A stretch of DNA of 12,609 nucleotides from Xanthobacteraceae bacterium. Lineage in GTDB: Bacteria; Pseudomonadota; Alphaproteobacteria; Rhizobiales; Xanthobacteraceae. Below the pieces are notes generated by a model. That model had not been told where the DNA came from, made no database searches, and saw nothing but the letters and a program-made list of their open reading frames with translations. Positions 6,628-12,609 of the stretch are shown here, piece after piece. The stretch is taken from NCBI GenBank assembly GCA_030037105.1, contig JASHRY010000044.1, positions 1-12,609 on the forward strand, written 5' to 3'. Each line of letters starts with the position of its first letter. Position 1 is the stretch's first letter. The position numbers were made by a program, and so were the translations under genes.

Positions 6628-7030
6628 CTGTGCGGCTATTGCCGTCCTTGTCCTAGGATTTCTCCCGGCGACGGCCGCGAGTCGGCGCGATTGGAATGAT
6701 TGCAAGGCCGACGATGCCGATCGGTCCATCGCAGGCTGCACGCGCATCCTGCAAGGGCGGGGCGAAACCGCAGATAATCGCGCCCGAGCCTACAACAATC
6801 GCGGCGCCGCCTATCAGACCAAAGGTGACCTCGCCCGCGCCATCGCCGACTTCAACGAGGCCATCCGGCTCGATCCGAAAGACGTGGTGGCCTACAAAAC
6901 AACCGCGGCATCAGGCTTCATTTTCCCTTGCAGGATTTTGCCAGAGCGCGGCGAACGATCTTGTAAGGTAACCCCTTTTGCTCTCATTTTTTGCTGCAAT
7001 GCCGTTCGTCGTTTCCCGGCGTTTCCCTGA
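6620..7030 (+). pseudogene. Truncated, frameshifted exported TPR-repeat protein
   Basis: From GTG 6620 (overlapping the GYD stop) the frame encodes a signal-like N-terminus (MRNCAAIAVLVLGFLPATAA), the stretch DWNDCKADDADRSIAGCTRI found at the start of rhizobial TPR proteins, and one complete TPR unit at about residues 53-87 (AYNNRGAAYQTKGDLARAI). TPR-like sequence stops at about residue 92. There, gcctac-aaaac-aaccgcggc would read AYNNRG, the start of the next repeat, if two A bases at 6896-6899 were removed. The remaining 44 residues to 7030 resemble nothing I know, and even the corrected frame is TPR-like for only a few codons. Family members normally carry several repeats, so this is best read as a broken gene. 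A secreted one-repeat protein remains possible. Confidence 0.6.
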
Positions 7031-7088
7031 AACCGCTGACCAGTTCAGCCATGTCCGTTGTTTGCTTAACGGCTGACGTCGGGTGCTC

Positions 7089-7802
7089 CTACACCAGCTT
7101 CAGCCCCTTCAGGCTGGCGTGGCCCTCCTTGCCGACGATGATGTGGTCGTGCACGGAAATGCCGAGCGGATTCGCCACCGCGATGATCTGTTGCGTCATC
7201 TGGATGTCGGCGCGCGACGGCGTCGGGTCGCCGGAGGGATGGTTATGCACGAGGATGAGCGCCGTCGCCGACAGTTCCAGCGCGCGCTTGACCACCTCGC
7301 GCGGATAGACCGGCGTGTGATCGACGGTGCCGACCTGCTGCAGCTCGTCGGCGATGAGCTGGTTGCGCTTGTCGAGAAAGAGAACGCGGAACTGTTCGCG
7401 ATCGGCAAAGGCCTGCGCGGTGCGGCAATAATCGAGCACCGCCGACCAGGACGAGAGGATGGGCCGCTTTTTCACTTCGCCGCGAAGAAGCCGGCTCGCC
7501 GCCGCCTGGACGAGCTTGAGCTCGGTGATGGCGGCGTCGCCCAGCCCCTTCACTTCGGCGAGCCGCGCCGCCGGCGCGGAGACGACTTCGGCGAACGAGC
7601 CGAACGTGGCGACCAGGGTTTTGGCGAGCGGCTTAACGTCCCGCCGCGGCAGGGCGCGGAACAGCACCAGTTCGAGCAGTTCGTAATCCGACAATGCCTC
7701 GTCGCCGGCCTCGCGAAACCGCTCGCGCAGCCGCTCGCGGTGGCCGTAATAATGCGGGGCCTCTGCGGCGAGGTCGTGGTCGCTCTCGCGCTTTCCGCCC
7801 AT
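7089..7802 (-). CDS. radC: RadC family JAB/MPN-domain protein
   Basis: The 237-residue product has full RadC architecture. The N-terminal helix-hairpin-helix part includes HRERLRERF (21-29), [11 protein letters not shown] (38-48) and VKGLGDA (84-90). The C-terminal MPN domain has the metal motif [14 protein letters not shown], with His186, His188 and Asp199. The family was long called a DNA-repair protein; its MPN domain looks like a metalloprotease, and its true role in housekeeping bacteria is unresolved. ATG 7802 was chosen; a GTG at 7823 in the same frame would add seven residues, and neither has a strong ribosome site. It is last in a minus-strand series after map and the glycosyltransferase. 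A palindromic repeat lies about 120 bases upstream. Confidence 0.93.
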   Translation of the reverse strand: MGGKRESDHDLAAEAPHYYGHRERLRERFREAGDEALSDYELLELVLFRALPRRDVKPLAKTLVATFGSFAEVVSAPAARLAEVKGLGDAAITELKLVQAAASRLLRGEVKKRPILSSWSAVLDYCRTAQAFADREQFRVLFLDKRNQLIADELQQVGTVDHTPVYPREVVKRALELSATALILVHNHPSGDPTPSRADIQMTQQIIAVANPLGISVHDHIIVGKEGHASLKGLKLV

Positions 7803-7921
7803 GGGACTCGACCCGCAATCCACGCCACGTCGCAGCCGCTCCGACTGCCCGTGCAGGTTGCCTCAAGCATGACCTGATTACGGCATTTTGCAATCGGGCC
7901 GCGACGATATTGCTCTCGTTG

Positions 7922-7997
7922 GAGCATGATCCGGAAAAGTGGGAACCGATTTTCCGAAAAGATCGTGCTCCCTCAATAAGCCGGAACGCAATCCGGT
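7922..7997 (+). repeat. Composite palindromic element, copy B (second stem decayed)
   Basis: Stem 2 is nearly complete at 7922-7970: gagcatgatccggaaaagtg pairs with the end gatcgtgctc, with one mismatch. The following caataagccggaacg resembles the linker and first bases of stem 1 in copies A and C, after which similarity fades and only a short ccggaa/atccgg pairing remains. It ends directly at the glycosyltransferase stop codon (7998-8000) and lies between that gene and radC. Confidence 0.75.
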
Positions 7998-9284
7998 TCA
8001 ATGCGATCGGTTTGCGCTCCAGGTCGCGCGCTCGCCGTGGCGGCGCGCTTGAATCGGCGCCTGCAAAATGTCGGTAACTGCGGTGAAAACCCGGTCAACG
8101 CTGATCGCGCTCATGCAGGTATTGTCGCGGCACGGACTTTTGCGGTGATTGCCGGCGCTCACGCATGGCGAGCAGGCAAGGTCGGCATAGATCGGGATTG
8201 AACTGCCGAGCGGTCGGTAGAGGCTCGGCGTCTCCGGTCCGAACAGGGCGACAGTCGGCAGACCGCTCGCCGCGGCGAAATGCGCCGGGCCGGAATCGCT
8301 GGCGACCATCACGACGGCGAGCGCGTAGAAGGCCGGCAGGTCGGTCAGCGCCGAATGCCCGGCGAATGAGAGACAGCGCTTGCTTGCGCATCGGGCCGCC
8401 AGATCTTCCGCCGCCGCTCGTTCGCTCGGGGCGCCGGTGATCAACACCAATACGTCGTCATTCGCGGCGAGGATGCGCCGGATCAGCTCGGCGAAACGCT
8501 CCGGCATCCACTGCCGTTGCGGGAGCATTTCGCCGGCATGGGGATTGACCAAGACCAATCGCATGCGGGCCGCATCGAAATCCGGAGCGAGACGCTTGAT
8601 TCGCGTCAGCACGTCCTCGCGCGCCGCCGCGCTCGGCGGCGGCAGCGCGATGGTCAGCTCGTCATCGCCGATGATCGTTTTGGAGTAAGGGACCGTCGGC
8701 GCCGCGCTCAACAATGCGTCGACGAGCGCGATGAAATTCTTGGCGATGTGAATGTGCGGGTTGTAAGTGACGCGGTGGGTCAGCATTTCGCCGCGATAGA
8801 GGCCCTCGTTGTGGAAGCGATAAAAGCCGACGCGCCGTTGGGCGCCGGATAATCCGGTCAGCAATCCGGAAAAACGCGAAAACAATTCGAGGTCGACCAC
8901 GGCATCGATGGCGTTGCGCCGCGTCCAAAACAAGAACCGCAGCGTATCGACCGCGAGGAGCCATAGTGAGTCGCTGCGGATGGTGAAGACGTTGCCGCGC
9001 GGCACCGTGCCCGCGAGCGCGAGGGAATCGGCGTTGCGGGCGAAAATGACGAAATAGATCTCGGCGCCCGTCCGCGCGCGCGCCTTGCGCATGGCCGGAT
9101 CGGCGAGCAGCGTGCTGCCCATTTCGGAAAGCTCGATGAACAGGACACGCCGTACCGGCTGCGACGAGGCGCGCTGCACCCGCCACAATACCTTCAACAG
9201 CGCCGTCGCCAGCGCGCACAGCGGCACGCCGGCCCAGCGGTCGATGCGGCGCATGGCGTCGATGCTGAGGCCGGTCTCGTTCAT
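7998..9284 (-). CDS. Glycosyltransferase family 9 (heptosyltransferase-like)
   Basis: This 428-residue enzyme of the ADP-heptose:LPS heptosyltransferase type would add sugars to lipopolysaccharide core or a related surface glycan on the cytoplasmic face of the inner membrane. The C-terminal half carries the family signature ASDSGPAHFAAASGLPTVAL (328-347), followed by FGPETPSLYRPLG, and an earlier strand-turn VLVNPHAG (244-251). A Cys-rich tail follows (CSPC, SPCRDNTC). The N-terminal FIELSEMGSTLLADP lacks the common Gly-Asp of the first loop. Residues 17-34 are hydrophobic and may associate with the membrane. ATG 9284 was chosen from where similarity seems to begin; ATG 9335, with ggagcggg upstream, is a serious alternative adding 17 residues. 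It lies between map and radC on the same strand. Confidence 0.85.
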   Translation of the reverse strand: MNETGLSIDAMRRIDRWAGVPLCALATALLKVLWRVQRASSQPVRRVLFIELSEMGSTLLADPAMRKARARTGAEIYFVIFARNADSLALAGTVPRGNVFTIRSDSLWLLAVDTLRFLFWTRRNAIDAVVDLELFSRFSGLLTGLSGAQRRVGFYRFHNEGLYRGEMLTHRVTYNPHIHIAKNFIALVDALLSAAPTVPYSKTIIGDDELTIALPPPSAAAREDVLTRIKRLAPDFDAARMRLVLVNPHAGEMLPQRQWMPERFAELIRRILAANDDVLVLITGAPSERAAAEDLAARCASKRCLSFAGHSALTDLPAFYALAVVMVASDSGPAHFAAASGLPTVALFGPETPSLYRPLGSSIPIYADLACSPCVSAGNHRKSPCRDNTCMSAISVDRVFTAVTDILQAPIQARRHGERATWSANRSH

Positions 9285-9335
9285 GTGGCGTTGGCCCGAC
9301 GGCCATCCTTCGCTGTCGCCGAGTAGTCGCTCCAT

Positions 9336-9613
9336 GATGATCCCGCTCCGGCAACGCCCCTTCTGCGTCGCCCCGACGAGCAAATGGCATGATCTCCTCA
9401 GGGCCGGAACAATACTCCGGCCCCCGGTCCCTGGCGACGCGGCTCCTGACGCAATTCCTGGACGCGGCCATAATGGTTTACCGTGGGACTCGGCGATATC
9501 GCGGCGTCGAAGATCCTGGCGACGACGCCGTGGTGCGTACCGATTTGCAATCGATCCGCCCGCCGCAAGAGGGGATGCGGCTCTCGAAGCCTCCCGAAGA
9601 AAGGCTCTCCGGC
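9336..9613. other. Gap between map and the glycosyltransferase
   Basis: No gene is supported here. The stretch contains a perfect 8-base hairpin at 9401-9423 (gggccgga-acaatac-tccggccc) without a T-tract on either strand. On the minus strand, tgaggagatc leads to an ATG at 9390-9388, a good ribosome site that opens a frame out of register with the glycosyltransferase. The signal may be a relic of the original translation start or may be chance. Confidence 0.35.
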
Positions 9614-10438
9614 TCACACCCGGTAGGGCGGCCGGGTCAGTCCCTTGGGCGAAAGGGTGAAAATCTCGACGCCGGTTTCGGTGACGCCGACCGAGTGCTC
9701 GAATTGCGCGGAGAGCGAGCGATCGCGGGTCACCGCGGTCCAGCCGTCGGAGAGAACCTTTACGTGCGGGCGACCGAGATTGATCATCGGCTCGACGGTG
9801 AAGAACATGCCCGGCTTGAGCACGATGCCTTCGCCCGGCCGGCCCACATGCACGATGTTCGGCTCGTCGTGGAACAGACGGCCGAGGCCATGGCCGCAGA
9901 AGTCGCGCACCACGCTCATATTCTGAGCCTCGACATAGGTTTGGATCGCGTGGCCGACGTCGCCGGTGCTGCCGCCCGGCCTGATCGCAGCAATGCCGCG
10001 CATCATCGCCTCGTAGGTGACGTCGAGCAGCCGCTCGGCGCGGCGCGGGATTTCGCCGAGGGCATACATGCGGCTCGAATCGCCGTGCCAGCCGTCGAGG
10101 ATCAGCGTCACGTCGACGTTGACGATGTCCCCCTCGCGCAGCAGCCTTTCTCCCGGTATGCCGTGGCAGACCACGTGATTGATCGAGGTGCATGTCGCCT
10201 TGCGGTAACCGCGGTACATGAGGGTCGCCGGCAAGGCGTGGTGGTCCAGGCCGAATTCGAACACCAGCCGATCGATGCGCGCGGAAGAAACGCCGGGCTT
10301 GATCTCTTCGGCCAGCATATCGAGGCATTCGGCCGCGAGCCGGCCCGCCTTGCGCATGCCCTCGAAGGCGGCCGGCCCGTAAATCTTGATCTGTCCGGTT
10401 TTGCGCAGCGGCGCGCAGGCCGCATCGACATAGGTCAT
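9614..10438 (-). CDS. map: Type I methionine aminopeptidase
   Basis: This 274-residue cytosolic enzyme removes the initiator methionine from new proteins. All five metal ligands are present: Asp109 (NVDVTLILDG), Asp120 (WHGDSSRMY), His183 (GHGLG), Glu216 (FTVEPMI) and Glu247 (QFEHSVG). The substrate-binding His92 is in VCHGIPGE. The block SINHVVCHGIPGE and the C-terminal TLSPKGL are ordinary for alphaproteobacterial MAP, and the N-terminus (MTYVDAACAPLRKTGQIKI) matches the usual family start in this group, so ATG 10438 is secure although no Shine-Dalgarno is visible. Two small hairpins lie in the leader. It is 116 bases after the sfsA stop on the same strand. Confidence 0.97.
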   Translation of the reverse strand: MTYVDAACAPLRKTGQIKIYGPAAFEGMRKAGRLAAECLDMLAEEIKPGVSSARIDRLVFEFGLDHHALPATLMYRGYRKATCTSINHVVCHGIPGERLLREGDIVNVDVTLILDGWHGDSSRMYALGEIPRRAERLLDVTYEAMMRGIAAIRPGGSTGDVGHAIQTYVEAQNMSVVRDFCGHGLGRLFHDEPNIVHVGRPGEGIVLKPGMFFTVEPMINLGRPHVKVLSDGWTAVTRDRSLSAQFEHSVGVTETGVEIFTLSPKGLTRPPYRV

Positions 10439-10454
10439 GGGGAAAGAGAGGTTT

Positions 10455-10495
10455 CAGCCGCGATGAAAGCGGCTGGGCGCCGCCGGTTCACCGGC
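10455..10495 (-). promoter_or_regulatory. Paired hairpins in the map leader
   Basis: Just upstream of the map start are two small stems: cagccgc-gatgaaa-gcggctg (10455-10475, seven perfect pairs) and gccgg-ttca-ccggc (10482-10495, five pairs). The first ends 17 bases before the ATG. They could affect translation of map, which lacks a visible ribosome site, or terminate or process the sfsA transcript. There is no U-tract. A regulatory role is inference only. Confidence 0.3.
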
Positions 10496-10554
10496 AAATG
10501 TAAGCATACTCGGCCGCAACGCAAGCAATCGTCCTCGGTCGCCGTCGGGTCCGG

Positions 10555-11271
10555 TTAAGCGTCGAGGATGGGAACCGGCGCCGCGATCTCGATCGCGTCG
10601 AGCCCCACATTGCAACGCCAGGCCAGCATCTGCACGCCTTTCGCCCGCGCGCGCTCGAAGGCGGCCGCATAGGTCGGATCGATGTCACGGGCGATGGCGA
10701 ACCGCTCCGCCGATTGAATCGGAATGACGAAGAGCAGCGCGGCGCGCACGCCCCTCGCCTGCACGGCCACAAGTTCGTCGAGATGCTTGGCCTCGCGGTC
10801 GGTCACGTAGTCCGGGAATTCGGCGAGCCGCGGCTGGCGCATGAAATGGACGTTCTTGACTTCCAAGTAGCAAGGCCGCCGCATCGAGCCTTCGAGCAGA
10901 AAGTCGATCCTCGATCCCTCGCCGTATTGGACCTCGCGCCGGATCGACGCGTAATTCCGCAGCTCCGGGATCAGCCCGGCCGCGAGCGCGTCGCCGACGA
11001 GCAAATTGGCTTGGGCGGTATTCACCCCGACGAGCTCCGGGCCGCTGCCGAGGTCGGCCTCGACCAACTCCCAGGTGTAGGGAAACCGCCGCAACGGATT
11101 GGCGGAATTGGAGAGCCACACCCGCGAGAATGGCCGCTCAAGGCCCTTCATGACGCCCGGATTGGCGACATGGGCCGTCACCATGTCCCCGGAATCGAGC
11201 ACCACGTCGGCAAGGAAGGTCTTGTAACGGCGGGCGAGCGTACCGGGGATGAGCGTCGAGATGAAGCGCAT
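10555..11271 (-). CDS. sfsA: SfsA family DNA/RNA nuclease-like protein
   Basis: This 238-residue protein has the standard SfsA length. An N-terminal OB-like part carries RYKTFLADV and the AHVANPGVM block, followed by VGVNTAQANLLV. The C-terminal PD-(D/E)xK-like core has Asp123 (GSRIDFLL), Glu137 and Lys139 (CYLEVKNV), then FPDYVTDREAKHLDEL. Named for sugar-fermentation stimulation in E. coli, the family is now annotated as a nuclease; its cellular role is poorly defined. ATG 11271 was chosen (MRFISTLIPG); ATG 11283 would add four residues and would almost touch the palindrome starting at 11285. No Shine-Dalgarno is visible for either. The promoter, if local, must lie within or beyond the repeat. 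Confidence 0.93.
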   Translation of the reverse strand: MRFISTLIPGTLARRYKTFLADVVLDSGDMVTAHVANPGVMKGLERPFSRVWLSNSANPLRRFPYTWELVEADLGSGPELVGVNTAQANLLVGDALAAGLIPELRNYASIRREVQYGEGSRIDFLLEGSMRRPCYLEVKNVHFMRQPRLAEFPDYVTDREAKHLDELVAVQARGVRAALLFVIPIQSAERFAIARDIDPTYAAAFERARAKGVQMLAWRCNVGLDAIEIAAPVPILDA

Positions 11272-11284
11272 GGCCGCACACATA

Positions 11285-11383
11285 GAGCATGATCCGGAAA
11301 AGTGGAAACCGGTTTTCCGAAAAGATCATGCTCCACCAAAAAGCCGGAGCGGGATGACGATTCGAAGATAAGTCATCCGCTCT
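11285..11383 (+). repeat. Composite two-stem palindromic element, copy C (best preserved)
   Basis: Stem 2 spans 11285-11333, with perfect ends gagcatgatc/gatcatgctc and an inner ccggaaaa...ttttccg pairing. It is followed by the linker caccaaaaagccg and stem 1, gagcgggatgac (11347-11358) against gtcatccgctc (11372-11382), with a loop containing ttcgaag. Order, spacing and loop agree with copy A in reverse orientation. It fills the space between the sfsA start and the end of the denD-like gene. Confidence 0.85.
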
Positions 11384-11425
11384 AGACGCCCGGCACGCGG
11401 CGAGGGAAGAGCCTTGCGCCCGGCA

Positions 11426-12404
11426 TCAAGATGCGATTTTGCCCCCCAGCTCGTCCTCGATGTGGGCGCGGATGATTTCGTCGAACGAGGTCTCGGCCTT
11501 GAAACCGAGCGCGAGCGCCCGGCGCGGGTCGAATCGGCTCGGCCAGCCGGCGACGATGCGCGCGATCAGCGGGTCCGGCGCGCGGCAGATGCGGGTGGCG
11601 ACCTTGTCGCCGGCAATCCGCCCCAAGGCGGCGATCTGCTCGGCCACGGTGCAGCACACGCCGGGCATGACGAGGTTGATCCGCGGTCCGATCTGCTCGC
11701 GCGTGAGGCCGGCGGCGTGGAGGAGGAATCCCACCGCCGCGCGCGGGCTCGCGTGCCAGTGGCAGACGTTGTCATCGACCGGCAGCACCGCCTCCCGTCC
11801 GGCCAAAGGCTCACGGATGATCGCGGAGAAGAATCCCGAAGCGGCCTGGTTCGGCCGGCCCGGCCGCACCACGATGCTCGGCAGCCTGATGCCGACGCCG
11901 TCGAGGAAGCCGCGACGGCTGTAGTCGGCGAGGAGAAGCTCGACCATCGCCTTTTGCGTGCCGTAGGAGGTGAGCGGCGTTAAAGCAAAATCGTCCGGGA
12001 TCGCCTCCGGGAACGGAGCGCCGAACACCGCGAGCGACGAGGCGAAGACGAATCGCGGACGATAATCGCCGGCGGCGCGAACGGCCTCCAGGAGCGCGCG
12101 CGCCGTCGAAATTGACCCGGACGCCTTTCTCGAAATCAAGCTCGGCTTCGCCGGAGACGACGGCGGCGAGATGGAAGATCACGTCGGGCCGGCCGGCGAG
12201 CGCCGCGTGCGCCGCTTGCGGATCGGCGATGTCGGCGGCAACGGTGCTGACGCGAAACCCGGCCGTCTCGGGCGGCGGCGGAGCGCTTATATCGAGGAGC
12301 GTCAGCCGCTCGATCGGCCGGCCGTTCAGCGCTCCCTCGCCGGCCAAACGGACCGCGAGCTTGCGCCCGATCATCCCCGCGGCGCCGGTGATGAAGATGT
12401 GCAT
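11426..12404 (-). pseudogene. denD: D-erythronate dehydrogenase (DenD-like) with a 2-base frameshift
   Basis: Two frames together make one extended-SDR/epimerase-fold protein of 326 residues. The first (from ATG 12404) has the NAD motif ITGAAGMIG (residues 5-13), DVIFHLAAVVSGEAE and FEKGVRVNFDG. The second continues as ALLEAVRAAG, ASSLAVFGAPFP, then TSYGTQKAM with catalytic Tyr148 and Lys152, PLAGREAVLPV, CHWHASPRAAVGFLLHAA and FDEIIRAHIEDELGG. These are typical of DenD, which oxidises D-erythronate to 2-oxo-erythronate. The break is in the run (gc)5 at 12094-12103; one more gc unit would restore DGARALLEAV. Everything else is intact, so this is a recent mutation, phase variation or a sequencing error. 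No clear ribosome site precedes the ATG. Confidence 0.85.
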
Positions 12405-12488
12405 GGCTTGCGGACGGCAGACGACAGAAGACGGACGCCAGATGTGCCGGTGTTCTGTTCTCCGTCGTCAGTCCTCCGTCGTCTGTCT
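12405..12488. repeat. Purine/pyrimidine-rich imperfect inverted repeat between SDR and denD
   Basis: The left part near 12411-12433 is a purine-biased run built from gacgacagaagacgg units. The right part near 12463-12488 is its pyrimidine-rich counterpart (ccgtcgtcagtcctccgtcg, then tctgtcttc). Together they fold into an imperfect hairpin around a centre at about 12440-12455. The repeat fills the whole gap between the SDR stop and the denD ATG and would lie in the denD leader. It resembles degenerate gacaga-type dispersed repeats of rhizobial genomes. Confidence 0.6.
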
Positions 12489-12608
<120 letters not shown>

Positions 12609-12609
12609 C

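Noticed and set aside
9285..9335. tRNA-like look of the GT9 leader, whose translation reads EGWPSGQRH
   Set aside because: That peptide is familiar from mistranslated tRNA genes, but no acceptor, anticodon or T-loop pairing can be drawn here.
9388..9399. Strong ribosome site and ATG on the minus strand at 9390, opening a 243-codon frame
   Set aside because: The frame runs antisense-free but out of register through the GT9 gene and has no protein-like pattern; at most it marks a lost upstream start.
9285..10328. Upstream extension of the glycosyltransferase frame to a 776-residue protein
   Set aside because: The added residues are Arg/Pro-rich noise overlapping map; GT9 similarity starts near 9284.
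9389..10558. Plus-strand frame of 389 codons opposite map
   Set aside because: It mirrors the map gene, whose metal ligands and length are all correct on the minus strand.

Overview
The window is GC-rich, compact and densely coded. The RadC, MAP, SfsA, GYD, TPR and glycosyltransferase-9 proteins have the look of Hyphomicrobiales (Rhizobiales) proteins. The intergenic palindromes built on gagcatgatccggaaaagtgg are of a kind common in the Bradyrhizobium/Rhodopseudomonas/Xanthobacteraceae branch. I therefore read it as an alphaproteobacterial chromosome from that neighbourhood; the genus cannot be fixed from sequence alone.

Layout. (1) Positions 1-2950, minus strand: a surface-polysaccharide module. 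A small two-helix membrane protein (2645-2950) and a Wzz/ExoP-type chain-length protein with a worn-out tyrosine-kinase domain (292-2460) are followed by the N-terminus of an O-antigen-ligase-like membrane protein (240 to the window edge). (2) Positions 3112-5650, plus strand: a secreted tandem-domain AprI/Inh-type protease inhibitor, a possible 21-residue coupling ORF, a PaaI-type hotdog thioesterase, and a stand-alone MetE-C-terminal-like zinc methyltransferase. (3) Positions 5647-6303: a non-coding stretch holding four palindromes in a row, then a short radC remnant cut off where a palindrome begins. (4) Positions 6304-7030, plus strand: a GYD-domain protein overlapping a signal-peptide/TPR gene that is truncated and frameshifted. 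(5) Positions 7089-12609, minus strand: SDR (partial) > denD (frameshifted) > sfsA > map > GT9 glycosyltransferase > radC in transcription order.

How they work together. The first block is polysaccharide export and assembly, and the GT9 enzyme may belong to the same cell-surface biology. The SDR/denD pair suggests oxidation of sugar acids such as D-erythronate. sfsA, map and radC are housekeeping genes. I see no defence system, CRISPR array, transposase, tRNA or rRNA, and no convincing new multi-gene system. The most unusual content is structural: a two-stem composite palindromic element present in two good copies and one decayed copy, always at gene ends, together with several genes caught in decay (kinase P-loop lost, radC remnant, TPR fragment, denD frameshift).
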